A DNA stretch of 57,534 nt, from the NCBI GenBank assembly GCA_027621295.1, contig JAQCBR010000009.1:1-57534 (forward strand), given 5' to 3'. This stretch comes from Planctomycetota bacterium (GTDB taxonomy: Bacteria; Planctomycetota; UBA1135; UBA2386). Below the pieces are notes generated by a model. That model had not been told where the DNA came from and searched no databases. It saw only the letters and a program-made list of their open reading frames with translations. The stretch's first letter is position 1. Every line of letters starts with the position of its first letter. The translations under genes were made by a program, and so were the position numbers. Below are positions 16,407-25,259 of the stretch, in pieces.

Positions 16407-17822
16407 ATGAAACCCCGCCTCACGACGCTGGCCCTCGGCCTGATCATCGTCTCCACCCTCGGGCTGACTCCGAGCACGGCCCAGGAGACCTACTGGATCG
16501 CCAACCGGCGGACCAACGACATCCAGGAAGTGGATTCCGGCGGAGTGACCCTCCGCTCGATCCCGCTGTCCTCGAATCTGCGCAGCGCGCATCGCGCCCC
16601 CGACGGCAAGGTCTGGGTGATCCGGTTCATCCAGTCGTCGTTCGACATCGTCGACCCGGCGACCGGCGTCATCGCGACGTTCTCGCATCCGGGCGGTTCC
16701 GCGTACCAGGTTACGTTCGATCGCGCGGGGCACGCGTGGATGACGGCGGGTTCGACGGTGGCGGAATACGACGCGAACGGCGGCTTCATCAACAGCTACA
16801 CGGTGCCCGCCAATGCCCTCGGGATCACCGTCGACAGCGTCGGCAACAAGTGGGTTGCGCACCGGACCGCACCCGCCTCGGTGTCGCGCATCGATGCGAC
16901 CACCGGAGCGGTGACGGTCCACGCGTTCGGCTCCAGCACGGCGATGCTCCCGGTGTCGCTCATCGCGGACTACCGCGGCTTCGCGTCGGGCCAGCCGAGC
17001 CACATCTGGGTGATCGGCGACAGCTCGGGAGATGTCGGCGAGTTCGATGAGCAGGGCAACTTCGTCGCACTGCACAGCACGCCGCTCTCCTCGCTGTCCG
17101 GGATCACGTTCGATCTCAACGGGCAGGTCTGGGTGAGCAACCGCAGCGGGGTCCTGCTCGCGCTCGACACCACTGGCGCCGTCGTGCAGCAGTTCGCGCT
17201 GGGTGTGGTCGACAGCCTCGGCCTCTCCACCGACTTCATGGGGCGGATCTGGTCGACGGACCGGGTCACGTTCAACTGCACGACGCCGCCCTGCCCGCCG
17301 TGCGAAGTGAAGCGCATCGACCCGACGACCGGTGTCGTCGAGGTCCCCGCGCTCGTCGGCTACGGCACCCAGACGGCGCTCTCGACCTCGTTCGCGTATG
17401 CGACCGTCGTGGACCCGCTCGGAGACTTGGACGGTGATGGCAACGTCAACATCTTCGAGATCATGAACGGGACGATGCCCCAAGATCCCCAGTCGAACGC
17501 TCTTCACATCGGCACGACCGGAAGCTCGCAGGTCGGCGGCCTCGTCCGGATCGACACCGTGAGCCTGACGCCGACGACGTCGTCCGTGCTCTTCTCGTCC
17601 GGGGCCGCGGCGCCGTCGTCGATCGGCGGCATCGGCGGCACGTTCCAGATGGCGCTGCCGATCCTGTTCGCCACTCCGGTGACCGCCAACTCGTCGTCGC
17701 TCGCGCTGCCGCTCCCGCTCGATCCAGGCCTCGCCGGCGTCGAGCTGTTCGTGCAGGGCTTGGTGCTGACCGGCCAACCGGGCTTCTCGTTCGCCAACCG
17801 AAACTCGATCCGGATCTGGTGA
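16407..17822 (+). CDS. Secreted beta-propeller (Vgb-like) with EF-hand loop and C-terminal module
   Basis: 471 residues. A signal peptide (MKPRLTTLALGLIIVSTLGL, cleavage near AQ-E) is followed by a repeat region with the streptogramin-lyase/NHL-type propeller signature: repeated 'G.t.D..Gn.Wv' segments such as GITVDSVGNKWVAH and GITFDLNGQVWVSN. Near residue 345 is one calcium-binding loop (DLDGDGNVNIFE, EF-hand/dockerin-like). The last 100 residues form a separate module ending around LPLPLDPGLAGVELFVQGLVL, which resembles the C-termini of two other secreted proteins here. Lyase activity cannot be claimed; the fold also serves as a binding scaffold. The ATG at 16407 begins a clean signal peptide. 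Confidence 0.75.
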   Translation: MKPRLTTLALGLIIVSTLGLTPSTAQETYWIANRRTNDIQEVDSGGVTLRSIPLSSNLRSAHRAPDGKVWVIRFIQSSFDIVDPATGVIATFSHPGGSAYQVTFDRAGHAWMTAGSTVAEYDANGGFINSYTVPANALGITVDSVGNKWVAHRTAPASVSRIDATTGAVTVHAFGSSTAMLPVSLIADYRGFASGQPSHIWVIGDSSGDVGEFDEQGNFVALHSTPLSSLSGITFDLNGQVWVSNRSGVLLALDTTGAVVQQFALGVVDSLGLSTDFMGRIWSTDRVTFNCTTPPCPPCEVKRIDPTTGVVEVPALVGYGTQTALSTSFAYATVVDPLGDLDGDGNVNIFEIMNGTMPQDPQSNALHIGTTGSSQVGGLVRIDTVSLTPTTSSVLFSSGAAAPSSIGGIGGTFQMALPILFATPVTANSSSLALPLPLDPGLAGVELFVQGLVLTGQPGFSFANRNSIRIW

Positions 17823-17829
17823 TGTGCGC

Positions 17830-17848
17830 GTCACGGTTCTCCCGTGAC
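17830..17848. terminator. Hairpin GTCACGG/CCGTGAC after propeller gene
   Basis: A perfect 7-bp stem with a 5-base loop begins 8 bases after the propeller stop codon and precedes the ABC-transporter promoter. There is no U-run, as with other candidate terminators here. Confidence 0.55.
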
Positions 17849-17893
17849 TCGGGCATGGCACCCGGCTGACGAGAGGATTCGGCGGGACCGTCC

Positions 17894-17921
17894 TTGAGGG
17901 GTTGGATCACGGGCCTACGGT
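17894..17921 (+). promoter_or_regulatory. Candidate sigma-70-type promoter of the ABC exporter operon
   Basis: TTGAGG (17894-17899) and TACGGT (17916-17921) are 16 bases apart and 21 bases before the ATG of the first ABC gene. A GGAG at 17938-17941, very close to the ATG, could be its ribosome-binding site. This is one of the few sites in the window with a recognisable -35. Confidence 0.5.
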
Positions 17922-17942
17922 GCTCGTCCCCCGATCCCGGAG

Positions 17943-19748
17943 ATGACGTCCCGCTTCCATCGCCTGTGGCCCTACGCGCGCCACCACCGCGGCAGCTACG
18001 CGCTCGGGGCGGTGCTCGTCGTGCTGGCGGTCACGCTGAGGCTCGTCGTGCCGACCTTTCTCGGCACCGCGATCGACGACCTGCGCGGCGACGGCTCGGA
18101 CGCGGAGCTGCTCGCGCAGGTCCGCAACGCCGCGCTCGGCATGGTGCTCGCGGCTGCGGTGGGAGCCGCCGTGCGGACCGGGAGCCGGCTGACGATCCTC
18201 GGCAACAGCCGGAAGGTCGTCCGGGAACTGCGTCGCGACCTGTTCGCGCACCTGCTGCGGCTGCCGCCGTCGTTCTTCGTCCGGCACCAGACGGGGCACG
18301 TGATGTCGCGTTGCGTGAACGACGTGCAGAACGTCCAGGGGCTGACCGGTCCGGTGTTCCTGTACCTGGTCGAGACCGGCGTCCTGTACGCGGTCGGCAT
18401 CGCGTTCCTGCTGTGGACCGATCCCTACCTGACCGCGATCTGCGTCGCGCCGTTCCCGTTCTTCCTGGCTTTCGCGCGGCGCATCGCCGGGCGCATCCAG
18501 GAGGACTCGCGGCTCGCGCAGGAGCAGCTCGGTGAAGTCAGCGCCAAGCTCGACGAGTCGCTGTCCGGCATGCGCGTCGTGCGTAGCCTCGCGCTCGAGG
18601 ATCGGGACGCCGCGGCGTTCGCGAGGGAGGCCGAGACCTACCGGGACACGACGCTGCGGCTGGCTCGTGCGCGCGCGACGCTGACGCCGTCGATGGTCCT
18701 GCTCGGCGCGCTGTGCACGGTGCTCGCGCTCGGCGCGGGTGCTGCGCGCGTCGAGGCGGGGCACTTGACGGTCGGTGAGCTGATCAACTTCACGTTCTAC
18801 CTCGCGATCGTCGCCGGGCCGACCGGGACGCTCGGCTTCGTGCTGAGCTCGCTGCAGCGCGGCGCGGCGGCGCTGCAGCGGATCGACGAGCTGTTCGCGA
18901 TGCCCGAGACGATCCCCGACCCGGCGAGGGGCGGCACGCGGCACCCGGTCGAGCACGGCGCGCTCGCGGTGCGGGACCTGACGATCGAGTTCCCGGCGCT
19001 CGTCGACCAGCCGCACCTGTCAGGGAGCCTTCCGACCGAACTGCCCGAGGGCGCCGACCGGCCGCGTCGGGTGCTCGATCGCGTGTCGTTCGAGCTGCCG
19101 GCCGGCCACTCGCTCGGCGTGGTGGGTGCGACCGGCTCCGGCAAGACGACGCTGCTCCGCGCGCTCAGCCGACAGGTCGAGGTGCCCGAGGGCGCGGTCT
19201 TCGTCGACAGCCGGGACATCACGACGATCCCGCTCGCGGACCTGCGCGAGGCGGTCGGCGTGGTGCCGCAGGAGTCGTTCCTGTTCAGCCGGACGCTGGC
19301 CGAGAACGTGGCGTTCGGTCGGCCCGACGCGAGTCCCGAGCGGATAGAGGCGGCGGTCCGCGCCGCGCGGCTCGCGCAGGACATGGGCCAGCTCCCGGAT
19401 GGCCTCCGGACGACGGTCGGCGAACGCGGCGTCCAGCTGTCGGGGGGGCAACGCCAGCGCGCGGCGCTCGCGCGCGTGATGCTCCTCGAGCCCAAGGTGC
19501 TGCTGCTCGACGACACGCTGTCGGCCGTCGACACGAGCACGGCCGACGCGATCCTGCGTGAGCTCGAGCCGATGATGCGCGGGCGGACGACGGTGATCGT
19601 CGCGCACCGCGTCGCGACCGTGCAGCGCTGCGAGACGATCCTCGTCCTCGACGAGGGACGCATCGTGGAGAGCGGCGACCACCGCGAGCTGCTCGCGCTG
19701 GACGGCGTCTACGCGTCGCTCTGGCGGCGCCAGGAGGCGGGGCGATGA
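17943..19748 (+). CDS. ABC exporter half-transporter, degenerate-site subunit
   Basis: 601 residues: six-helix transmembrane domain (about 1-320), then an ATPase domain. Walker A is GATGSGKT (about 395-402), Q-loop VVPQESFLFS, signature LSGGQRQR, and Walker B is VLLLDDTLSAVD, with Asp where the catalytic Glu normally lies. This is the hallmark of the BmrC/MdlA-type subunit of heterodimeric type IV exporters. There is a roughly 35-residue insertion between strands before Walker A (LVDQPHLSGSLPTELPEGADRP). The gene overlaps the next ABC gene by four bases (ATGA), so the two make one exporter. The substrate cannot be read from sequence; lipids or drugs are usual for the family. Confidence 0.9.
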   Translation: MTSRFHRLWPYARHHRGSYALGAVLVVLAVTLRLVVPTFLGTAIDDLRGDGSDAELLAQVRNAALGMVLAAAVGAAVRTGSRLTILGNSRKVVRELRRDLFAHLLRLPPSFFVRHQTGHVMSRCVNDVQNVQGLTGPVFLYLVETGVLYAVGIAFLLWTDPYLTAICVAPFPFFLAFARRIAGRIQEDSRLAQEQLGEVSAKLDESLSGMRVVRSLALEDRDAAAFAREAETYRDTTLRLARARATLTPSMVLLGALCTVLALGAGAARVEAGHLTVGELINFTFYLAIVAGPTGTLGFVLSSLQRGAAALQRIDELFAMPETIPDPARGGTRHPVEHGALAVRDLTIEFPALVDQPHLSGSLPTELPEGADRPRRVLDRVSFELPAGHSLGVVGATGSGKTTLLRALSRQVEVPEGAVFVDSRDITTIPLADLREAVGVVPQESFLFSRTLAENVAFGRPDASPERIEAAVRAARLAQDMGQLPDGLRTTVGERGVQLSGGQRQRAALARVMLLEPKVLLLDDTLSAVDTSTADAILRELEPMMRGRTTVIVAHRVATVQRCETILVLDEGRIVESGDHRELLALDGVYASLWRRQEAGR

Positions 19749-21535
19749 TGCCGCGCTCGCAGGACCAGGTCGGCTTCGATCGCCGGCGCGTCGTCTACCT
19801 CGCGCGGGTGTTCTCCTTCGTGCGTCGGCACCAGCACTGGCTGTGGCTGAGCCTCCTGCTGCTCCTCGTGCACGCGGCGACGCGGCTCGCTCAGCCGTGG
19901 CTCGTCAAGGTCGCGATCGACGAGCACCTGACCGCCGACGGCGCCGGCGACTCGTTCTCGACGCTGGTCCTGGCCTTCGCCGGCGTCGCGGTCCTCGAGT
20001 GGTTCTGCCGCCACTACCAGCTCCGTGCGCTCGAGCTTGCCGGCCAGGGTGCGCTGCTCGACCTCCGCAAGGCGGTCTTCGCCCACCTCCAGCGGCTGCC
20101 GCTCGGCTACTTCGACCGAACGCCGGTCGGCCGCCTCGTCGGGCGCGCGACGACCGACGTCGAGTCGCTGCAGGAGCTGTTCTCGTCAGGCGTGGTCACG
20201 ATCGCCGGCGACCTCGTGTTCCTGGTCGCGGCGGTGGCGATCATGCTCTCGCTCAGCGTGCCGCTGACGCTGGCGAGCCTGCTGGTCGTGCCGGTCTTCG
20301 TCGGGGTCACGCTCTGGGTGAGGCGTCGCGTGCGCTCCGCCTACGACGCGCTCAGGACGCGGATCTCGCAGATGAACGCCGAGCTGCACGAGCAGGTCCA
20401 GGGCATGGCGATCGTGCAGATGTTCGGGCAGGAGGCGCGGAGCGCTGCGCGCTTCGAGGACATAAACGGGGGAGTGCTGACCGCACAGCTCGGCACGGTC
20501 CGCTGGGAGTCGCTGCTGTCGGCCGTCACCGAGATGCTCGGGTCGTTCACGACCGCGCTGATCCTCTGGGTGGGCGGCGCCTACGCCGTCGAGGCGCTCG
20601 GGGTCCCGCCGGACGAGGCGGCCGCGGCGGGGCTCACGCTCGGCACGCTCTACGCGTTCGTCGACTACATGCAGCGGATGTTCGTGCCGCTCAGCGACCT
20701 GTCGCTGAAGTACACCGTGCTGCAGAACGCGACGATCGCGAGCGAGCGGATCTTCACGTTGCTGGACGAGCCGACCGAGGTTCCCGATTCCGCTGCGCCG
20801 CGGTCGGCGGACGGGCCGGGACGCGTCGAGTTCGACGACGTGACCTTCGGCTACCGGCCCGACCGTCCGGTGCTGTCCGGCTTCACGCTCGATATCCCGG
20901 CGGGCGCGACGGTCGCGGTCGTCGGGCCGACGGGGGCAGGCAAGACCACGCTGCTCAGCGTGCTGACCCGGCTCTACGAGATCCAGGGCGGCGCGATCCG
21001 GCTCGACGGCGTCGACGTCCGGGACATGGCGCGGTCCGACCTGCGCCGTCAGGTGGGCGTGGTCGCGCAGGACGTGTTCCTGTTCCGGGGCACGATCCTC
21101 GACAACCTGAAGCTCGGCTGTCCGGACGTCACCGACGAGGACGCGCTGGCCGCCGCCGCGGAGCTCGGCCTCGACGACGTCGTGCGGCGGTTCCCTGCCG
21201 GATACCGCGAGGCGGTCGCGGAGCGGGGTCGCAACCTGTCGGCGGGCGAGAAGCAGCTGATCGCGTTCGCGCGGATGCTGCTCCTCCAGCCCAAGGTGCT
21301 CGTGCTCGACGAGGCGACCTCGAACGTCGATGCCCACACCGAGCACCTGCTCCAGCAGGCCGTGCGCCGCCTTCTGCGGGGCCGGACCTCGCTGGTGGTC
21401 GCACACCGGCTCGCGACGATCCGGGATGCGGACCAGATCGTCGTGCTCGATCGCGGTCGGATCATCGAGCGCGGCACGCACGCCGAGCTGATCGCGCGCG
21501 GCGGGCACTACTTCGACCTCGACCAGAAGCAGTAG
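19745..21535 (+). CDS. ABC exporter half-transporter, catalytic-site subunit
   Basis: 596 residues with six membrane helices and an ATPase domain. Walker A is GPTGAGKTTLL, Walker B is VLVLDEATSNVD with the catalytic Glu, and the switch His is present (VVAHRLAT). The signature is LSAGEKQLIAF instead of LSGGQ, as in BmrD/MdlB/YheH-like partners. In the heterodimer this aberrant signature would face the Asp-bearing Walker B of the upstream subunit, making one degenerate and one competent site. The start at 19745 overlaps the upstream stop. The next gene, SUI1-like, converges on it from the other strand after 11 bases. Confidence 0.9.
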   Translation: MMPRSQDQVGFDRRRVVYLARVFSFVRRHQHWLWLSLLLLLVHAATRLAQPWLVKVAIDEHLTADGAGDSFSTLVLAFAGVAVLEWFCRHYQLRALELAGQGALLDLRKAVFAHLQRLPLGYFDRTPVGRLVGRATTDVESLQELFSSGVVTIAGDLVFLVAAVAIMLSLSVPLTLASLLVVPVFVGVTLWVRRRVRSAYDALRTRISQMNAELHEQVQGMAIVQMFGQEARSAARFEDINGGVLTAQLGTVRWESLLSAVTEMLGSFTTALILWVGGAYAVEALGVPPDEAAAAGLTLGTLYAFVDYMQRMFVPLSDLSLKYTVLQNATIASERIFTLLDEPTEVPDSAAPRSADGPGRVEFDDVTFGYRPDRPVLSGFTLDIPAGATVAVVGPTGAGKTTLLSVLTRLYEIQGGAIRLDGVDVRDMARSDLRRQVGVVAQDVFLFRGTILDNLKLGCPDVTDEDALAAAAELGLDDVVRRFPAGYREAVAERGRNLSAGEKQLIAFARMLLLQPKVLVLDEATSNVDAHTEHLLQQAVRRLLRGRTSLVVAHRLATIRDADQIVVLDRGRIIERGTHAELIARGGHYFDLDQKQ

Positions 21536-21546
21536 CCCGGGCGCCG

Positions 21547-21876
21547 TCAGCCTCCGGCGCGTTTGACCGTCAGTCCCCTGCCGACCAGGAACGCCTCGAC
21601 CTTGTCGCGGTGGTCCCCCTGGATCTCGACGACGAAGTCCTTCACCGCTCCGCCGACCCCGCAGAGCTTCTTCAGGTCGCCGCAGATCTTCTTCAGGTCC
21701 GCTTCGCTGCCCTGCAGGCCGTAGACCGTGGTCACGGTCTTGCCGCCGCGGCCGCCGGTCTCGCGCCGGATGCGCACGACGCCGTCGCCCTCGGGGGCCT
21801 TGCGCTGGCTGCGCGGGGGCTGCTTGGGGTCGATCCGGCCGAGCTCACTGTCCCAGACGATGCGGGGGCGGGTCAT
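21547..21876 (-). CDS. SUI1/eIF1-like translation initiation factor (YciH family)
   Basis: 109 residues. The N-terminus is Arg/Pro-rich and disordered. The C-terminal 75 residues are a SUI1 fold: VVRIRRETGGRGGKTVTTVYGL, then DLKKICGDLKKLCGVGGAVKD and the final IQGDHRDKVEAFLVGRGL. Bacterial YciH proteins resemble eukaryotic eIF1 and are proposed to influence start-codon selection, notably on leaderless messages; that is suggestive because many genes here look leaderless. The ATG at 21876 (MTRPRIVWDSELG) matches the family N-terminus. It is divergent from the dioxygenase gene with 55 bases between starts. Confidence 0.9.
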   Translation of the reverse strand: MTRPRIVWDSELGRIDPKQPPRSQRKAPEGDGVVRIRRETGGRGGKTVTTVYGLQGSEADLKKICGDLKKLCGVGGAVKDFVVEIQGDHRDKVEAFLVGRGLTVKRAGG

Positions 21877-21917
21877 GGCACAGAGTGAACACCGTCCCGG
21901 CGCGGTGCGGAAGTCGC

Positions 21918-21923
21918 TAGCCT
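21918..21923 (+). promoter_or_regulatory. -10-like TAGCCT, 8 nt before the dioxygenase ATG
   Basis: TAGCCT is followed by exactly 8 bases and the ATG at 21932; no Shine-Dalgarno sequence fits between. Transcription would begin about 0-2 bases before the start codon. Confidence 0.5.
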
Positions 21924-21931
21924 GTCCGCCC

Positions 21932-22759
21932 ATGGATGCCGCCGCGCGCCGTCAGGGTGACCGCTACCTGGTGTCGGACGAAGAGGTCACCGCGTTCCGG
22001 CGCGATGGCTACGTCCATCTCCGCGGCGTGCTCTCCACCGACGAACTCGCGGCGCTCGAGCCGGACTACGAGCGGCTGATCCGCGGCGAGATCCCGGTCG
22101 ACGGCAAGGATTACTGCGACATGGCGGGAGACTACGCCCGCGCGCGCGACGACTACTCGATCGTCAACGTGATGCTGCCGCGCCGCTACTTCCCCGCGTG
22201 GCAGGGGAACATCCTCGAGCGGCGCTCCGCGTCGATCGCCGCCCAGCTCCAGGGGGCCGGGCTGGAGCTCGACTACGACCAGCTCCTGGCCAAGCGGCCC
22301 GGCAAGGCAGACGCGGTGTTCGCCTGGCACCAGGATCTCGCGTACTGGCCGGTCACGCCCGACGTGCGGACCGCGACGATCTGGTGCGCGTTCGACGACT
22401 CGACGGTCGAGAACGGCTGCATGCGCTTCTTGCCGGGCTCGCACCGCGAGCCACGCCTCAGGCCGCACCGGCCGGTGACGGGCGACCGCGAGGAGTCGCA
22501 CACGCTCGTCGCCCACGTGGACGAGGCGGTCGATCTGGTCCGCTGCGTCGAGATCGCGCGCGGCGACGTGACGGTCCACGACGAGCGCGTCGTCCACGGC
22601 TCGGGGGGCAACACCTCGGACCGGTGGCGCCGCGCGTACATCGTCGCGTTCCGCTCGGCGGAGACCGTGGCCTGGGAGCGGGCGCACGGGTTCACGCACT
22701 CGCACAACGACGCGCCGGACGTGCTCGACGGCGTCGGCTTCGCGCGCGACTCGCTGTAG
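21932..22759 (+). CDS. Phytanoyl-CoA dioxygenase family oxygenase
   Basis: 275 residues with a double-stranded beta-helix Fe(II)/2-oxoglutarate oxygenase core. The iron facial triad is visible: H and D in FAWHQDLAYW and the distal H in VHDERVVHGSGGN. A following Arg (DRWRRAYIV) fits 2-oxoglutarate binding. The N-terminal VTAFRRDGYVHLRGVLSTDEL is typical of PhyH proteins. The substrate is not predictable; the family hydroxylates lipids and many small metabolites. It lies upstream of an esterase and an old-yellow-enzyme homologue, each with its own likely expression signal, so a shared pathway is only a guess. The ATG at 21932 fits the family start and the upstream hexamer. Confidence 0.87.
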   Translation: MDAAARRQGDRYLVSDEEVTAFRRDGYVHLRGVLSTDELAALEPDYERLIRGEIPVDGKDYCDMAGDYARARDDYSIVNVMLPRRYFPAWQGNILERRSASIAAQLQGAGLELDYDQLLAKRPGKADAVFAWHQDLAYWPVTPDVRTATIWCAFDDSTVENGCMRFLPGSHREPRLRPHRPVTGDREESHTLVAHVDEAVDLVRCVEIARGDVTVHDERVVHGSGGNTSDRWRRAYIVAFRSAETVAWERAHGFTHSHNDAPDVLDGVGFARDSL

Positions 22760-22794
22760 CCGCGGGCGGCGTGGAACCCCGGCGGGACGGGGGC

Positions 22795-22800
22795 TACGTT
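22795..22800 (+). promoter_or_regulatory. -10-like TACGTT, 9 nt before the esterase ATG
   Basis: TACGTT lies in the 50-base gap between the dioxygenase stop and the esterase ATG at 22810, with 9 bases to the start codon and no Shine-Dalgarno sequence. Confidence 0.45.
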
Positions 22801-22809
22801 CCTCGACCC

Positions 22810-23499
22810 ATGACCGACCTGCTGCCCTGCGTCGAGATCGAGCCCGTGGGTGAGGCGCGTGCCGCCGTGATCTGGATGCACGGTCTCGGCGCCGACGGCC
22901 ACGACTTCGAGCCGATCGTCCCCGAGCTCAGGCTCCCGCCGGAGCTCGGCGTGCGCTTCGTGTTCCCGCACGCGCCGCAGATCCCGGTGACGCTGAACGG
23001 TGGGTTCGTGATGCCGGCCTGGTACGACATCGCCGAGGTCGACCTCAGGCGTCGGCACGACGAGGCGGGCATCCGCGCGTCGCACGCGCGGATCGAGGCG
23101 CTGATCGCGCGGGAGATCGGCCGCGGGATCCCGTCTGGGCGCATCGTCCTGGCCGGCTTCTCGCAGGGGGGTGCGATGGCGGTGTTCACCGGACTCCGCC
23201 ACGCCGCGCCGCTGGCCGGCATCGTCGCGCTGTCGACCTACATGGTCTGCGAGGACTCACTCGACGCCGAACGCAGCGAGGCCAACGCCAGCTGTCCGGT
23301 GTTCCAGGCGCACGGCACCCACGACCCGATGGTCGGCCTCGAGCGCGGCGAGGCGCTCCGTAACGCGCTCCAGTCGCGCGGTCACGCGGTCGACTTCCAC
23401 GCGTATCCGATGCAGCACCAGGTCTGCTGGGAGGAGATCCAGGAGGTCTCGGCGTTCTTCCAGCGGGTGCTCGGTGTGGCTGGGGACGGCGGGCGATGA
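22810..23499 (+). CDS. Carboxylesterase / lysophospholipase-type alpha/beta hydrolase
   Basis: A 229-residue alpha/beta hydrolase of the small carboxylesterase/acyl-protein-thioesterase group. The oxyanion segment is WMHGLGADG (about 22-30) and the nucleophile elbow GFSQGG has S118. The acid is D172 in HGTHDPMV and the catalytic His H203 in YPMQHQVCW, so the triad is complete. The typical QIPVTLNGGFVMPAWYDI substrate segment is present. It is cytoplasmic, with no signal peptide. Its stop overlaps the start of the oxidoreductase gene by four bases, so the two are co-translated. Confidence 0.92.
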   Translation: MTDLLPCVEIEPVGEARAAVIWMHGLGADGHDFEPIVPELRLPPELGVRFVFPHAPQIPVTLNGGFVMPAWYDIAEVDLRRRHDEAGIRASHARIEALIAREIGRGIPSGRIVLAGFSQGGAMAVFTGLRHAAPLAGIVALSTYMVCEDSLDAERSEANASCPVFQAHGTHDPMVGLERGEALRNALQSRGHAVDFHAYPMQHQVCWEEIQEVSAFFQRVLGVAGDGGR

Positions 23500-24953
23500 C
23501 CTCCTACACGCCGCCCGGTCATCACAAGACGTTCGCCGCGTTCCGGGACCATCTTCGCGCGGTCGGGCCCTCGTTCGACGCCGACGAAGACGTGCTCGGC
23601 GGGCCGGACGGAGCGCTCGCCCAGCCGTTCGAGGCGAGCGGGCTCGCGATCGGCAACCGCTTCGCGATGCACCCGATGGAAGGGTGGGACGGGACGCGGG
23701 AGGGTCTGCCGACCGCGCACACGCTGCGGCGCTGGCGTCGCTTCGGGCAGAGTGGCGCCAAGCTGATCTGGGGCGGGGAGGCGTTCGCCGTCCAGTCCGA
23801 CGGGCGTGCCAACCCGAACCAGCTCTACCTGAACGACGACGTGGACGTCCTCGGCGGACTGCGCGCCCTCCTCGCCGAAGTGCGCGAGGGTCACGCCGAG
23901 GCCGGGTTCGACCGGGACGGCCTCGTCGTCGGGCTCCAGCTCACGCACTCGGGTCGATGGTCGCGCCCGGACGGGCCGCCCGTCCCGCGGACCGTCCAGC
24001 GGCACCCGATCCTCGACCGGCGCCAGGGCATCACGGACGACGCGGCGCTCCTCACCGACGACGAACTCGCGGCGCTGGTGCCGCGCTACGTCCGGGCCGC
24101 CGAACTCGCGGCCGCGGCGGGCTTCGACTTCGTCGACGTGAAGGCCTGCCACGGCTACCTGCTGCACGAGGTGCTCGCGGGGCGCGCGCGCGGCGGTGCG
24201 TACGGCGGCAGCTTCGAGAATCGGACCCGGCTGTTCGTCGAGATCGTCGAGGGCATCCGCGCCGCGTGTCCGGGCCTGCCGATCGGCTGCCGCGTGTCGC
24301 TCGCCGATATCCACCCACACCGTCCCAACGCCGAGACGCGGATCGGCGAGCCGGACCGCGACGATCCGAACGCCCGCTACGAGCTCGGCTTCGGCGCCGA
24401 CGCGACCGATCCGACAGCCTTCGATCTCGAAGAGCCGCTCCGCTTCCTCGGCCTGTGCCAGGGTCTCGGCATCGAGCTCATCAACCAGACGCTGAGCTCG
24501 CCCTACTGGTGCCCGCACCTGCAGCGGCCGGCGAGCTACCCGCCGAGCGACGGCTACCTGCCGCCCGAGGACCCGCTGCGCTCGGTGCTCCGCCACCTCG
24601 AGGTCGTCCGAACAGCCAAGCACTTGCTCCCCGATCTCCGTTTCGTCGGCACCGGCTACACCTATCTCCAGGAGTGGCTCCCGCACCTGGCCCAGGCCGA
24701 AGTCCGCCAGGGCCACGTCGATTCGGTCGGCCTCGGTCGCATGGCGTTGATCTACCCCGACCTCGTCCGCGACGTCCTCGCCGGGCGCCCGCTGGATCGC
24801 CGCCGCATCTGCCGCACGTTCAGCGACTGCACGACCGCGCCGCGCAACGGGATGCTCAGCGGCTGCTTCCCGCTCGACCCCTACTACAAGGCGATGCCGG
24901 AAGCGCAGCGGCTGAGGGAGCTCAAGCGCATGACGCGTCCGCGGATCAGCTGA
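23496..24953 (+). CDS. NADH:flavin oxidoreductase (old yellow enzyme family)
   Basis: 485 residues of an FMN-binding TIM barrel that reduces activated alkenes or related substrates with NAD(P)H. Visible family segments: GNRFAMHPMEGWD, QLTHSGRWSRPDG, the AAELAAAAGFDFVDVKACHGYL helix-strand with the conserved 'K..HGYL', GGSFENRTRLFVEIVEGIR, and DSVGLGRMALIYPDL near the phosphate site. It is longer than classic OYE (about 370 residues), with a C-terminal Cys-containing tail (ICRTFSDCTTAPRNGMLSGC), but lacks the large FAD/NAD domains of 2,4-dienoyl-CoA reductase. It is coupled to the esterase by an ATGA overlap. Confidence 0.9.
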   Translation: MTSYTPPGHHKTFAAFRDHLRAVGPSFDADEDVLGGPDGALAQPFEASGLAIGNRFAMHPMEGWDGTREGLPTAHTLRRWRRFGQSGAKLIWGGEAFAVQSDGRANPNQLYLNDDVDVLGGLRALLAEVREGHAEAGFDRDGLVVGLQLTHSGRWSRPDGPPVPRTVQRHPILDRRQGITDDAALLTDDELAALVPRYVRAAELAAAAGFDFVDVKACHGYLLHEVLAGRARGGAYGGSFENRTRLFVEIVEGIRAACPGLPIGCRVSLADIHPHRPNAETRIGEPDRDDPNARYELGFGADATDPTAFDLEEPLRFLGLCQGLGIELINQTLSSPYWCPHLQRPASYPPSDGYLPPEDPLRSVLRHLEVVRTAKHLLPDLRFVGTGYTYLQEWLPHLAQAEVRQGHVDSVGLGRMALIYPDLVRDVLAGRPLDRRRICRTFSDCTTAPRNGMLSGCFPLDPYYKAMPEAQRLRELKRMTRPRIS

Positions 24954-25259
24954 GGGGCATACGGGTGCCCGTAGCGAGGGGCACTCGAACGAGCGAGCGA
25001 CTGGCTCGGTAGGGCGCGGCGATCAGTGGCTTCGATCGCTGGTGGTCGCCCACCGTGTGTGCGAAGGGGCCCCAGCCCGGTCGGGGAGGCGATGCGAGCG
25101 GGCTACGTATCGGGAACTTCGGGCCTTCGCCGGTGGTGCTCCCGGTGTTTCTGCACCCCGTCGGTCGCCCCTACAGGTTCTTGACTCGCCCCGCACCAGA
25201 TCCTGACACGAAGGCGGAGAACACCGGACTTCCATCTCGAGTCCTGAGGAATCACCCGC
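24954..25259. other. Intergenic region upstream of metallophosphatase gene
   Basis: 306 bases with no convincing gene. A 14-base perfect palindrome (TACGGGTGCCCGTA, about 24960-24973) directly after the oxidoreductase stop may be a terminator. TTGACT at 25181-25186 could be a -35 element, but no good -10 follows at 17 bases (TGACAC). GAGGA at 25246-25250 is a plausible ribosome-binding site for the ATG at 25260. Confidence 0.4.
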
